NCBI GenBank assembly: GCA_043778205.1
Contig: JAYWGO010000078.1
Location: 1 to 20,525, forward strand
Direction of reading: 5' to 3'
Length of the DNA: 20,525 nt
Source of the DNA: JAAFIP01 sp043778205
GTDB lineage: Bacteria > Pseudomonadota > Gammaproteobacteria > Burkholderiales > Burkholderiaceae_C
Shown piece after piece: positions 1 to 7,762 of the stretch. How positions within the stretch are numbered: the first letter of the stretch is position 1; every line of letters begins with the position of its first letter. The notes beneath the pieces are model-generated. The model was not told the origin of the DNA. It ran no database searches and saw only the letters and a program-made list of their open reading frames with translations. The translations under genes and the position numbers were made by a program.

Positions 1-1
1 G

Positions 2-1102
2 GACAAGCTCAACGGCGAGCACCTGACTTTGCGGCCCGAGAACACCCCCGGTGTGGTGCGCGCCGCTATAGAACATAACCTCACGTACGACGGCGGCAAA
101 CGCCTGTACTACATGGGCCCCATGTTTCGCCACGAGCGGCCCCAGCGCGGTCGCTACCGCCAGTTTTACCAGCTGGGTGCTGAGGCTCTGGGATTTGCCG
201 GGCCTGAGGTAGACGCTGAGCTGATGCTGCTGGTGCACCAGCTGTTTGGCCGCTTAGGGCTGCAAAATGTGCGGGTTGAGCTCAACAGCCTGGGTGTGCC
301 TGTAGAGCGCGCGGCGCACCGTGCGGCATTGGTCGCCTACTTTAACCAGCACGCCGATGCACTGGACGCAGATTCTCAGCGCCGTTTGCAAACCAACCCT
401 TTGCGCATTTTGGACACCAAAAACCCTGCCATGCAAAGCATGGTGCAGGCTGCGCCGCAGCTGCTTAGCTACTTGGGCGAGGCCTCGCTTAAACATTTAG
501 ACACCGTTAAAAACCTCCTTACTGCCTGCGGCGTGCAGTGGACGGTTAACCCGCGCTTGGTGCGCGGGCTTGACTATTACAGCCACACGGTGTTTGAATT
601 CATTACCGCTGAGCTGGGTGCACAAGGCACCTTGTGCGGCGGCGGGCGCTACGACGGGCTGTTTGAAACCCTGGGCGGCAAGCCTACAGCAGCAGTGGGC
701 TGGGGCATGGGCATCGAGCGTGTGCTAGAACTGGTGAAAGAACAGTCGCTAGCGGGCAGGGCGCTGGTGCCCGATGTGTACGCGGTAGTGCCCGATGCAG
801 CCGCCATGGCCACCGTAGCCACCACCTTGCAGGCCTTGCGCGCACTGGGCGTTAGCGTGCAAATGCATGCCAGTGCTGACGCTGGCGTGGGCAGTTTTAA
901 AAACCAATTTAAAAAAGCCGATAGCAGTGGCGCACGCTACGCCCTGATTTTTGGCGCAGACGAGCTGGCGCAGGGCAAAGTGGCGCTTAAAGCCCTGCGC
1001 GGGTCTTCAGGCGGCTCAGGTGCTGCCGGTGAGGGTTTGGCAGCACAACAATTGTTCGACCTGTCAGCGCCCGCTTTGTTGGCCCAGGCGGTCATTTCTT
1101 AG
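2..1102 (+). CDS. hisS: Histidine--tRNA ligase, 5'-truncated by the window edge
   Basis: Class II aminoacyl-tRNA synthetase that charges tRNA-His with histidine in the cytoplasm. The reading frame is open from base 2, so the true start lies upstream. About 366 residues are present against roughly 420-430 for the family, so motif 1 is missing. Visible in order: LRPENTPGVVRA, motif 2 MFRHERPQRGRYRQF, the histidine-binding loop LVRGLDYYSHTVFEF (from about base 557), the CGGGRYDG loop (635-658) and motif 3 GWGMGIERVLEL. A C-terminal anticodon-binding domain follows (from about base 760). The TTG at base 29 is an internal Leu codon in the LRPEN motif, not a start. It is the first gene of the hisS, yfgM, bamB, der cluster typical of Burkholderiales. 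Identification is very secure. Confidence 0.97.
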   Translation, partial: DKLNGEHLTLRPENTPGVVRAAIEHNLTYDGGKRLYYMGPMFRHERPQRGRYRQFYQLGAEALGFAGPEVDAELMLLVHQLFGRLGLQNVRVELNSLGVPVERAAHRAALVAYFNQHADALDADSQRRLQTNPLRILDTKNPAMQSMVQAAPQLLSYLGEASLKHLDTVKNLLTACGVQWTVNPRLVRGLDYYSHTVFEFITAELGAQGTLCGGGRYDGLFETLGGKPTAAVGWGMGIERVLELVKEQSLAGRALVPDVYAVVPDAAAMATVATTLQALRALGVSVQMHASADAGVGSFKNQFKKADSSGARYALIFGADELAQGKVALKALRGSSGGSGAAGEGLAAQQLFDLSAPALLAQAVIS

Positions 1103-1104
1103 CT

Positions 1105-1126
1105 GGCTTGCATGCCGCGGCAAGCC
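1105..1126 (+). terminator. Perfect hairpin just after hisS
   Basis: GGCTTGC (1105-1111) and GCAAGCC (1120-1126) form a perfect 7-bp stem with an 8-nt loop, three bases after the hisS stop. No run of T follows, so it is not a textbook intrinsic terminator. It may be an attenuating or 3'-end-stabilising hairpin between hisS and the next gene. Confidence 0.4.
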
Positions 1127-1190
1127 TGCCTGCAGTGCGGTTGCCGCCTTACCCCATTACCCTTTAGACCATCCCCACTACAATCACACC

Positions 1191-1982
1191 ATGGCAAAAC
1201 ATTTAGATCTCGAAGAACAAGAACAACTTGACCAACTCAAGGCGTTTTGGAAGCAATACGGTAACCTGATCAGCGCTGCACTGATTGTGGTGTTTGGCAG
1301 CATTGCTGCTTACAACGGCTACCAGTACTGGCAGCGCAGCCAGGCCCTGCAAGCCTCTACCTTGTACGACGAGGTAGAGCGGGCTGCCAAAGCGGGCGAT
1401 CCGGTCAAGGTGGAGCGCGCTTTTGGCGACATGAAGGACAAGTTTGGCAACACCGTCTACACCCAGCAGGCGGGCTTGCTGGCGGCGCGTACCTTGCAAG
1501 ACAAGAACAACACCGATGGTGCCAAAGCCGCACTCAACTGGGTGGCTACCAACGCATCGGACGACAGCTACAAGGCCATCGCCAAACTGCGCTTGGCGGC
1601 CCTGCTGGTGGAAGGCAAGTTGCTGGACGAGGCTTTGAAACAAATTGACGGCAGTTTCCCTAAAGAATTTGCGCCCTTGGTGGCCGACAGGCGCGGCGAC
1701 ATCTTCATGGCCCAAGGTAAAAAGCCTGAAGCGAAAGCCGAGTACGAAAAAGCCTACAAAGCCTTTGAAGAGCGCAGCGAATACCGCCGCTTGGTCGAAG
1801 TTAAGCTCAACGCCTTGGGCATAGACCCTACACCTGCCCGCGCAGCCGCAGAGATAGCTGCACCTGTTGCACCAGCTGCGGTTGCCGCTTCATCCGCTGC
1901 CGTAGCACCAGACGCTGTTGCACCGGCACCCACTGCAACAGCAGCAGGTTCCGCATCCAGTGCGGCTGGCAATACAAAATAA
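1191..1982 (+). CDS. YfgM-like membrane-anchored TPR protein (SecYEG ancillary / BamB-cluster)
   Basis: 263-residue protein of the YfgM family (tetratricopeptide-repeat-like domain, DUF2133 type). In E. coli YfgM associates with the SecYEG translocon and periplasmic chaperones. Seen here: a charged N-terminus (MAKHLDLEEQEQLDQL), one membrane segment at about residues 25-43 (LISAALIVVFGSIAAYNGY), then a helical periplasmic region with TPR-like helix pairs (about 60-205). An Ala/Pro/Val-rich low-complexity tail follows (about 215-263). The frame is open much further upstream, to about base 951, but that stretch overlaps hisS. The ATG at 1191 matches the family N-terminus. There is no clear Shine-Dalgarno sequence; TACAAT lies at 1179-1184. 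It sits 15 bp before bamB, as in many proteobacteria. The family call is good; the exact role in this species is inferred. Confidence 0.9.
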   Translation: MAKHLDLEEQEQLDQLKAFWKQYGNLISAALIVVFGSIAAYNGYQYWQRSQALQASTLYDEVERAAKAGDPVKVERAFGDMKDKFGNTVYTQQAGLLAARTLQDKNNTDGAKAALNWVATNASDDSYKAIAKLRLAALLVEGKLLDEALKQIDGSFPKEFAPLVADRRGDIFMAQGKKPEAKAEYEKAYKAFEERSEYRRLVEVKLNALGIDPTPARAAAEIAAPVAPAAVAASSAAVAPDAVAPAPTATAAGSASSAAGNTK

Positions 1983-1997
1983 AGTCCTGCCCCTTTT

Positions 1998-3158
1998 ATG
2001 GCCACCTTTTTTAAGCCTTTTAGGTCTATCGCCCAAGGAAATGCTACACGAGCAGCTATTATTATAATAGCGTCTACAGCTTTTCTGCAGGCCTGCTCAG
2101 GCAGCGGCAAACGCCCTGAACCAACTCCTTTAGGTGCCAATACAGCCTTGCTAGGAGTACGCCAAGCCTGGGTAAACCGGGTGGGCGAGCCGCCATTGGG
2201 TGCGCAGCCTGCGGTGGTAGGTGGTGTCGTGGTTATTGCAGCGGTTGACGGCACGGTGCTGGCGCTGGACGCCGCCACTGGGCGCGACCAGTGGCGCGGC
2301 AATGCGGGCGGAAGTTTAGCCACAGGTGCGGGCTTTGATGGCACATTGGCTGCGGTGGTTACCCGGTCAAACGAGGTGGTGGCGCTGGACGGCGGCAAAG
2401 AGCTATGGCGCACCAAGCTGGCAGCGCAAGCCTTTACCGCGCCCTTGGTGGCCGGTGGTCGTGTCTTTGTTTTAGCGGCCGACCGCAGTGTCTCGGGCTT
2501 TGATGGCAGCACAGGCCGCTTGCTGTGGACCCAAAAACGCCCTGGTGAGCCCTTGGTGCTTAAGCAGCCGGGCACCTTGCTGGCAGTTGGCGACACCTTG
2601 GTGGCTGGGCTGTCGGGCCGATTGGTGGGTCTTAATCCCAACACCGGCGCGGTGCGCTGGGATGCAGCCATTGCCACGCCGCGCGGCACCAATGAGATTG
2701 AACGCTTGGTTGACATGGTCGGCCGCGCCAGCCGGGTGGGCGACAGCGTCTGCGTGCGTGCATACCAAGCCGCAGTAGGCTGCGTGAACGCTGCACGCGG
2801 TACGCTAGACTGGACCAAACCGGCCCTGGGCACACAAGGCCTGCATGGCGATGAAGGCCTGGTGCTGGGCACCGAGAGCGATGGCAAAATTACCGCCTAC
2901 AAGCGTGCCGATGGCGAGCGCGCTTGGGGCAGCGACCGTTTGCAGTACCGCAGCCTAAGCGCGCCGCTGGTGCTGGGCCGCTCGGTCGTTATAGGCGACA
3001 GCACCGGTTTGGTGCACTTGCTGTCGCGTGCAGACGGCTCACCACTGAACCGCTTAAACACCGACAGTTCCGGTATTTTTGCCGCACCTGTGCAAGCAGG
3101 CGATATCTTGATCGTAGTGACCCGCAACGGCGGTGTCTACGGTTTCGCGCCCGAATAA
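1998..3158 (+). CDS. bamB: Outer membrane protein assembly factor BamB
   Basis: 386-residue lipoprotein of the BAM complex, which inserts beta-barrel proteins into the outer membrane. The signal peptide ends in a lipobox LQAC with Cys33 as the lipidation site. The mature part is a PQQ-like beta-propeller with recurring blades, for example GTVLALDAATGRDQWRG, GSTGRLLWTQ, NPNTGAVRWDA and NGGVYGFAPE at the end. Length fits the family (about 370-400). The signal peptide is unusual: codons 12-21 are encoded by a dispersed repeat (2031-2060) whose other copies lie in hisZ and upstream of the phosphoribosyltransferase. The repeat supplies the start of the hydrophobic core AAIIIIASTAF. The gene follows the yfgM-like gene by 15 bp and precedes der by 20 bp, so all are probably one operon. 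Function secure; the signal-peptide origin is an inference from repeat identity. Confidence 0.95.
   Translation: MATFFKPFRSIAQGNATRAAIIIIASTAFLQACSGSGKRPEPTPLGANTALLGVRQAWVNRVGEPPLGAQPAVVGGVVVIAAVDGTVLALDAATGRDQWRGNAGGSLATGAGFDGTLAAVVTRSNEVVALDGGKELWRTKLAAQAFTAPLVAGGRVFVLAADRSVSGFDGSTGRLLWTQKRPGEPLVLKQPGTLLAVGDTLVAGLSGRLVGLNPNTGAVRWDAAIATPRGTNEIERLVDMVGRASRVGDSVCVRAYQAAVGCVNAARGTLDWTKPALGTQGLHGDEGLVLGTESDGKITAYKRADGERAWGSDRLQYRSLSAPLVLGRSVVIGDSTGLVHLLSRADGSPLNRLNTDSSGIFAAPVQAGDILIVVTRNGGVYGFAPE
2031..2071 (+). repeat. Dispersed short repeat, copy A (inside bamB signal peptide)
   Basis: Bases 2031-2060 match copy C (11986-12015) at 29 of 30 positions and copy B (9962-9991) at 28 of 30. The match begins GCCCAAGGAAATGCT and ends GAGCAGCTATT. 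It is followed by CTATTAT T ATAATAG (2057-2071), a perfect 7-bp inverted repeat, in the place where copy C has CTATTA...TATAG. The central hairpin is GCTAC-acga-GCAGC, with one mismatch relative to the perfect stem of copies B and C. It is read in frame as AQGNATRAAI. Confidence 0.85.
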
Positions 3159-3178
3159 ACTTTTTTTAAAGCCAACCC

Positions 3179-4510
3179 ATGAAACCAGTGTTGGCACTTG
3201 TCGGCCGCCCCAACGTCGGTAAATCGACCCTCTTTAACCGCCTTACCAAGACGCGCGATGCTATCGTGGCGGATTTTGCGGGGCTCACCCGTGACCGCCA
3301 CTATGGCAACGGCAAGCAGGGTGAGCACGAGTACATCGTGATTGACACCGGTGGCTTTGAACCCACGGCGGAAAGCGGTATTTACAAAGAAATGGCCAAG
3401 CAAACCCGCCAAGCGGTGGCCGAAGCCGATGTGGTGATTTTTGTAGTGGATGCGCGCGAAGGCCTTAGTTCGCAAGATTACGACATTGCCAACTACCTGC
3501 GCAAGCTGGGCAAGCACACCGTGCTTACCGCCAACAAGGCAGAGGGACTGAAAGAGGGCCACCAAGTCTCTGACTTTTATGCCCTGGGCTTGGGCGATGT
3601 GATGCCCATTTCTGCCTCGCACGGGCAGGGTATGAAAGAGCTGCTGGCACTGGCCTTTGCCCCGCTGAAGCTGGACGAAGCGGATGCCCCGGCAGAAGAC
3701 AACGGCGCTATCAAACTGGCCGTGGCTGGCCGCCCTAACGTTGGCAAATCCACCTTGATCAACACCTGGCTGGGCGAAGAGCGTTTAGTGGCTTTTGACA
3801 TGCCCGGCACCACCCGCGATGCCATCAGCGTGCCGTTTGAGCGCGACGGCGTGCTTTTTGAGCTGATCGACACGGCAGGCATACGCCGCAAGGGTAAGGT
3901 TTTTGAGGCCATTGAAAAGTTCTCGGTGGTCAAAACCTTGCAAGCCATTGAATCTGCCAATGTGGTGCTGCTGCTTTTAGACGCTACCCAAGGCATTACC
4001 GACCAAGATGCCCATATTGCAGGCTATATTTTGGACTCTGGCCGCGCCGTGGTGCTGGCCGTGAACAAATGGGACGCAGTCGATGCCTACCAGCGCGAGC
4101 AACTGGCCCGCTCGATCGAGCTGCGCTTGAGTTTTCTCAAGTTTGCCAATATCCACATGATTTCAGCCACTCGCCGACAAGGCTTGGCACCGGTGTGGAA
4201 GTCGATAGCGCAGGCGCACAAATCGGCCACCTGCAAAATGTCTACCCCAGTGCTTACCCGTTTGCTGATGGAAGCCGTGCAGTTCCAGGCACCCCAGCGG
4301 GCAGGCATGTTCCGCCCCAAGCCGCGCTATGCCCACCAAGGCGGCATGAACCCGCCAGTGGTGGTGATCCATGGCAATTCCTTAGAAGGCATTACAGATT
4401 CTTATAAGAGATACCTAGAAGGCCGTATACGCAAGGCCTTTGACCTGACCGGCACACCCATGCGGGTGGAGGTTAAGTCGTCGAGTAACCCGTATTCTGA
4501 CAAAGACTAA
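3179..4510 (+). CDS. der: Ribosome biogenesis GTPase Der (EngA)
   Basis: 443-residue double-GTPase protein needed for 50S ribosomal subunit maturation. Two G domains in tandem: G1 loops GRPNVGKST at residues 9-17 and again at about 184-192, each with a DTGG/DTAG G3 motif. G4 motifs are NKAE in the first domain and NKWD at about 296 in the second. A C-terminal KH-like domain runs from about residue 350 (AVQFQAPQRAGMFRPKPRY, then PPVVVIHGN) to the end. Length equals the beta-proteobacterial family. It starts 20 bp after bamB with no strong Shine-Dalgarno sequence. Identification is very secure. Confidence 0.97.
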   Translation: MKPVLALVGRPNVGKSTLFNRLTKTRDAIVADFAGLTRDRHYGNGKQGEHEYIVIDTGGFEPTAESGIYKEMAKQTRQAVAEADVVIFVVDAREGLSSQDYDIANYLRKLGKHTVLTANKAEGLKEGHQVSDFYALGLGDVMPISASHGQGMKELLALAFAPLKLDEADAPAEDNGAIKLAVAGRPNVGKSTLINTWLGEERLVAFDMPGTTRDAISVPFERDGVLFELIDTAGIRRKGKVFEAIEKFSVVKTLQAIESANVVLLLLDATQGITDQDAHIAGYILDSGRAVVLAVNKWDAVDAYQREQLARSIELRLSFLKFANIHMISATRRQGLAPVWKSIAQAHKSATCKMSTPVLTRLLMEAVQFQAPQRAGMFRPKPRYAHQGGMNPPVVVIHGNSLEGITDSYKRYLEGRIRKAFDLTGTPMRVEVKSSSNPYSDKD

Positions 4511-4529
4511 GCGGCCAAACGCTGCTTAG
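4507..4529 (+). terminator. Hairpin overlapping the der stop codon
   Basis: CTAAGC (4507-4512) pairs with GCTTAG (4524-4529) across an 11-nt loop, and the stop codon of der lies in the left arm. There is no T-run. It is a possible end point for the bamB-der transcript before the hfq promoter region, but weak as an intrinsic terminator. Confidence 0.3.
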
Positions 4530-4667
4530 GGTTCAATGACAATTGCGCCACAAAAGCCCTTGGACATCCATGTATTCGAATGAACTTTTCAATTTCACAG
4601 AAGTCTATGGTATGTTCGAGATTCACAATTCATTTTAATCAACTCACTCTTGAACACGGAGCATATC
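4511..4667 (+). promoter_or_regulatory. Intergenic region with likely hfq promoter
   Basis: This 157-bp gap is AT-richer than the flanking genes. A -10-like TATGGT lies at 4606-4611 but no convincing -35 stands 16-18 bp upstream. The Shine-Dalgarno-like CGGAG at 4657-4661 is 6 nt before the GTG at 4668 and decides the hfq start. The string tctatggtatgttc (4604-4617) closely resembles tctatagtatgttc (12019-12032) upstream of the phosphoribosyltransferase. The exact promoter is not established. Confidence 0.35.
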
Positions 4668-4937
4668 GTGAGCACCAACAAAGGCCAACTTTTACAAGAC
4701 CCGTTTTTAAACCAACTTCGCCGCGAGCATGTGCCCGTGTCGATCTATTTGGTCAACGGAATTAAATTACAAGGTCAAATCGAATCATTTGACCAGTACG
4801 TTGTGCTATTGCGCAACACCGTGACGCAAATGGTGTACAAACACGCCATTTCGACCATCGTGCCGGGCCGCGCAGTTGCATTTACCAATATGCACACCGA
4901 AGAAGACGCTGCTGCTGGAGCCGCTTCTGCGCACTGA
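4668..4937 (+). CDS. hfq: RNA chaperone Hfq
   Basis: 89-residue Sm-like hexameric RNA chaperone that pairs small RNAs with mRNAs. The start chosen is GTG at 4668 (MSTNKGQLLQDPFL), because CGGAG lies 6 nt upstream and the N-terminus then matches the family; an in-frame TTG at 4650 is less likely. Sm1 spans about residues 8-45, including QLLQDPFL and the conserved VSIYLVNGIKLQG. Sm2 contains the signature YKHAIS at 57-62. A short acidic/alanine tail (about 75-89) carries no known motif and is shorter than the E. coli tail. The start of hflX follows 1 bp after the stop, which indicates co-transcription, as in the E. coli hfq-hflX-hflK-hflC operon. Confidence 0.97.
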   Translation: MSTNKGQLLQDPFLNQLRREHVPVSIYLVNGIKLQGQIESFDQYVVLLRNTVTQMVYKHAISTIVPGRAVAFTNMHTEEDAAAGAASAH

Positions 4938-4938
4938 T

Positions 4939-6183
4939 GTGAACGCCTCTGGGCGTGAAATATCCGCACCGAGGCGCGATGGACACGGCGCAAAGCCTGT
5001 GGCCGCACCTACAGTCTCGGTCATTTTGGTAGGTGTAGACCTTGGTTTGCCCAACTTTGACAGTGCACTGGAAGAGCTGGGCTTGCTGGCGCAAACGGCG
5101 GGCTTGGTGCCGGTTGAACGCATGACCTGCAAACGCAAGGCGCCCGATGCGGCGCTGTTTGTAGGCTCGGGCAAGGCCGACGAAATTAAAGCTTTGGCCG
5201 AGGCGACGGGGGCCACTGAAATTTTGTTTGACCAATCGCTCAGCCCAGCGCAACAGCGTAATTTAGAGCGCCACACCGGCTTGCCGGTGAATGACCGCAC
5301 CCTGCTCATTTTAGAAATTTTTGCCCAGCGTGCGCGCAGCCACGAAGGGAAATTGCAGGTGGAGTTGGCCCGGCTGCAGTACGTCAGCACCCGGCTGGTA
5401 CGCCGCTGGTCGCACCTAGAGCGCCAGCAAGGCGCGGTAGGCACGCGCGGTGGCCCTGGAGAAAAGCAAATTGAACTGGACCGCCGCATGATCGGCGAGA
5501 CCATCAAACGCACCAAAGCCAAACTAGAGCAAGTTAAACGCCAGCGCGGCACACAGCGGCGCCAGCGCGGGCGTAACGCGCACTTCGGTATTTCGCTGGT
5601 AGGCTACACCAACGCTGGCAAAACTACTTTGTTTAACGCGTTGGTCAAAGCCCGCGCCTATGCCGCTGACCAGCTGTTTGCCACCTTGGACACCACCACC
5701 CGGGCACTGTATTTGGGTGATGCGCAGCAGTCTGTTAGCTTGTCCGACACAGTGGGTTTTATCCGCGATTTGCCCCACGGGTTGATTGACGCTTTTGAAG
5801 CCACATTGCAAGAGGCTGCCGAGGCTGATCTGCTGCTGCATGTGGTGGATGCTGCTAACCCGCAGTTTATAGAGCAAATTGCCCAGGTGCAGCGCGTGTT
5901 GCTGGAGATAGGTGCCGACAAAGTGCCCCAAGTGCTGGTGTTTAACAAGCTGGATGCTATTGAAAAAGACCGCTGGCCCCTCAACTTGGTGGACATGTAC
6001 GAAATAGAAGGTGTCTCACTACCGCGTGTATTCGTCAGTGCTAAAGACGGCTCTGGGCTGCCCCAGCTGCGCTCTCTGCTGGCACAGCGCGCCAGCAGCG
6101 CAGCCCATACCAGCGGGCGCAGCAGCGAGAGTGCAGGCTATTTGCAAGCACAATCTCAACAAGATTTGGAAGCCTTTGAATGA
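4939..6183 (+). CDS. hflX: GTPase HflX
   Basis: Ribosome-associated GTPase of the Obg-HflX superfamily; in E. coli it splits stalled or heat-damaged ribosomes. N-terminal HflX domain (GVDLG, then FVGSGKADEIK and FDQSLSPAQQRNLE), followed by the basic helical linker (RRWSHLERQQGAVGTRGGPG, then GEKQIELDRR). The GTPase domain has the P-loop GYTNAGKTT at about residue 222, DTVGFIRDLPH, and NKLD at about 336. The frame stays open upstream inside hfq to about 4876. I chose GTG at 4939 (414 residues), which starts one base after the hfq stop; a GTG at 4999 is also possible, and neither has a clear Shine-Dalgarno sequence. Identity secure, start uncertain. Confidence 0.95.
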   Translation: MNASGREISAPRRDGHGAKPVAAPTVSVILVGVDLGLPNFDSALEELGLLAQTAGLVPVERMTCKRKAPDAALFVGSGKADEIKALAEATGATEILFDQSLSPAQQRNLERHTGLPVNDRTLLILEIFAQRARSHEGKLQVELARLQYVSTRLVRRWSHLERQQGAVGTRGGPGEKQIELDRRMIGETIKRTKAKLEQVKRQRGTQRRQRGRNAHFGISLVGYTNAGKTTLFNALVKARAYAADQLFATLDTTTRALYLGDAQQSVSLSDTVGFIRDLPHGLIDAFEATLQEAAEADLLLHVVDAANPQFIEQIAQVQRVLLEIGADKVPQVLVFNKLDAIEKDRWPLNLVDMYEIEGVSLPRVFVSAKDGSGLPQLRSLLAQRASSAAHTSGRSSESAGYLQAQSQQDLEAFE

Positions 6184-6237
6184 TTAGGCACAATGCGGGT
6201 AATACAACCACATATTTCAGTTGCCTTGTGTCTTCTC

Positions 6238-6276
6238 ATTACGTAACCCCAACGCGTATTTTTATTGCGTAACCAC
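6238..6276 (+). repeat. Direct repeat upstream of hflK
   Basis: ATTACGTAACCCC (6238-6250) and ATTGCGTAACCAC (6264-6276) agree at 11 of 13 positions and start 26 bp apart, in the 101-bp gap between hflX and hflK. Such spacing could be a binding site for a regulator on one face of the helix, or a chance local duplication. No convincing promoter was seen beside it. Confidence 0.4.
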
Positions 6277-6284
6277 CTTAAGCC

Positions 6285-7748
6285 ATGAACCCAATTGTTC
6301 ACATCCCCCAGCTAACCAGATTGCCCGCATCCATAGCGCGCGGCCTGCGCGGCATGTTTAACCTCAATGACGGCAAATGGGGCCGTAGCGACGACAAGCC
6401 CAGCACGCCCGACGGTACAGGCAGTGCAGGTGCCCCAGCGCCTACACCGCCCCCAGCGCAGCCACCTGCACCCAGCCCAGCGGCCGAGCCGTCTAATGTG
6501 CGTCCTATCGGCAGCGGTGGCCAAGGCGGGCCCAAAGGCCCCAACCAAGGCCCGCCCGACCTGGACGAGCTATGGCGCGATTTCAACAAAAAACTCAATG
6601 GCCTGTTCGGTGGTAAAAAAACCGGCGGCAATGCCAACAGCCCTGATTGGGGTCGCCACAACAAAGGCGGTGGTGACGGCGGCGGTGGCGGCGGTGGCGG
6701 GTTCCAACCCGATATGAAATCAGCCGGCATCGGCGTGGGCTTGATCGCCACGATTGCCGTACTTATTTGGCTCGGCACAGGGGTGTTTATCGTGCAAGAG
6801 GGTCAGCAAGCCGTAATTACCCGATTTGGCAAACTCAGCAGCACTGTGGAGGCGGGGTTTAACTGGCGCTGGCCATACCCTATCGACCAGCATGAAACTG
6901 TCGCGCTGACCCAATTGCGCTCGGTAGAGATTGGCCGCAATGCGTCGCAAACTACGGGTTTGAAAGATTCGTCCATGCTGACGCAAGACGAGAATATTGT
7001 GGACATTCGGTTCACCATCCAATACCGCCTTAAAAGTGCAGCAGACTTTTTGTTTCAAAACCGCAGCCCCGATGACGCTGTAGTGAAAGCTGCCGAGTCT
7101 GCTATCCGCGAGGTGGTAGGCCGCGGCACGATGGACACCGTGCTTAACAAAGACCGCGAGTCGATCCAGCGCGATGTGGTCAAGAGCGTGCAAATGCAGC
7201 TAGACCGCTACAAAACAGGCATTCAAATCCAAACCGTGAACATCCAAAACGTGCAGCCGCCTGAGCCTGTGCAAGCCGCGTTTGACGATGCCTTGAAAGC
7301 CGGGCAAGACCGTGACCGTTTAAAGAACGAAGGCCAAGCCTACGCCAATGACGTGATACCACGTGCCAAAGGTACTGCAGCCCGGTTGAAAGAAGAAGCT
7401 GACGGCTACAAAGCCAACGTGGTGGCACGTGCTGACGGTGATGCGCAGCGTTTTAAATCAGTCTACGCTGAATACCAAAAAGCCCCGCAGGTCACGCGCG
7501 ACCGCATGTACACCGATGCCATGCAGCAAATTTACACCAACGTCACCAAAGTAATGGTTGACTCGCGCCAAGGCAGTAATTTGCTGTACTTGCCACTGGA
7601 CAAGCTGATGCAAGTTGGCGCAGGCCAAAGCGCAGACATTGTGACTCTGCCTATGAACGGTGCAGGGGCTGTACCAGCCGTTCCTAGCGCAGCCCCTGCC
7701 GCCAATGCAGACCCGCGCGCCCGCGCCCGCGACCGCGACAGCCGCTGA
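6285..7748 (+). CDS. hflK: FtsH protease activity modulator HflK
   Basis: 487-residue SPFH/prohibitin-family inner-membrane protein that forms a complex with HflC and FtsH and modulates FtsH proteolysis. Order seen: MFNLNDGKWGR (typical HflK N-terminus), a long Pro/Ala/Gly-rich cytoplasmic region (about residues 35-145) ending in a GGGDGGGGGGGG tract, one transmembrane segment (about 148-170), and the SPFH domain starting at VQEGQQAVITRFGK. Helical coiled-coil stretches follow (about 330-400, KAGQDRDRLKNEGQAYANDV), then a low-complexity Ala/Arg/Asp tail. The ATG at 6285 is weakly preceded by a Shine-Dalgarno sequence. hflC begins 14 bp after the stop. Secure. Confidence 0.96.
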   Translation: MNPIVHIPQLTRLPASIARGLRGMFNLNDGKWGRSDDKPSTPDGTGSAGAPAPTPPPAQPPAPSPAAEPSNVRPIGSGGQGGPKGPNQGPPDLDELWRDFNKKLNGLFGGKKTGGNANSPDWGRHNKGGGDGGGGGGGGFQPDMKSAGIGVGLIATIAVLIWLGTGVFIVQEGQQAVITRFGKLSSTVEAGFNWRWPYPIDQHETVALTQLRSVEIGRNASQTTGLKDSSMLTQDENIVDIRFTIQYRLKSAADFLFQNRSPDDAVVKAAESAIREVVGRGTMDTVLNKDRESIQRDVVKSVQMQLDRYKTGIQIQTVNIQNVQPPEPVQAAFDDALKAGQDRDRLKNEGQAYANDVIPRAKGTAARLKEEADGYKANVVARADGDAQRFKSVYAEYQKAPQVTRDRMYTDAMQQIYTNVTKVMVDSRQGSNLLYLPLDKLMQVGAGQSADIVTLPMNGAGAVPAVPSAAPAANADPRARARDRDSR

Positions 7749-7762
7749 TCAGGAGACTCACA

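Noticed and set aside
951..1190. Upstream extension of the yfgM-like frame into hisS
   Set aside because: It would overlap hisS by about 150 bp. The extension (Trp/Arg/Cys-rich) does not resemble the family, whereas the ATG at 1191 gives the standard N-terminus.
1708..1722. ATGGCCCAAGGTAAA in the yfgM-like gene as part of the repeat
   Set aside because: Only about 10 bases match and they encode an ordinary TPR segment (MAQGK); the hairpin and the right end are missing.
1754..2887. Long - strand frame opposite yfgM and bamB (377 codons)
   Set aside because: It is antisense to two clear genes, its product is Ser/Pro/Arg-rich with no domain, and it is the usual antisense shadow in GC-rich coding DNA.
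4604..4617. Partial repeat copy upstream of hfq
   Set aside because: Only the terminal string tctatggtatgttc resembles copy C; no GCTGC/GCAGC hairpin is present, so it is more likely a shared promoter-like string.
4876..4938. HflX extended upstream into hfq from a TTG
   Set aside because: It overlaps hfq by about 60 bp with no Shine-Dalgarno sequence; the added residues are not part of the HflX family.
6660..6705. GGT/GGC-rich tract in hflK as a microsatellite
   Set aside because: It codes for the Gly-rich linker commonly found in HflK; no evidence that unit number varies.
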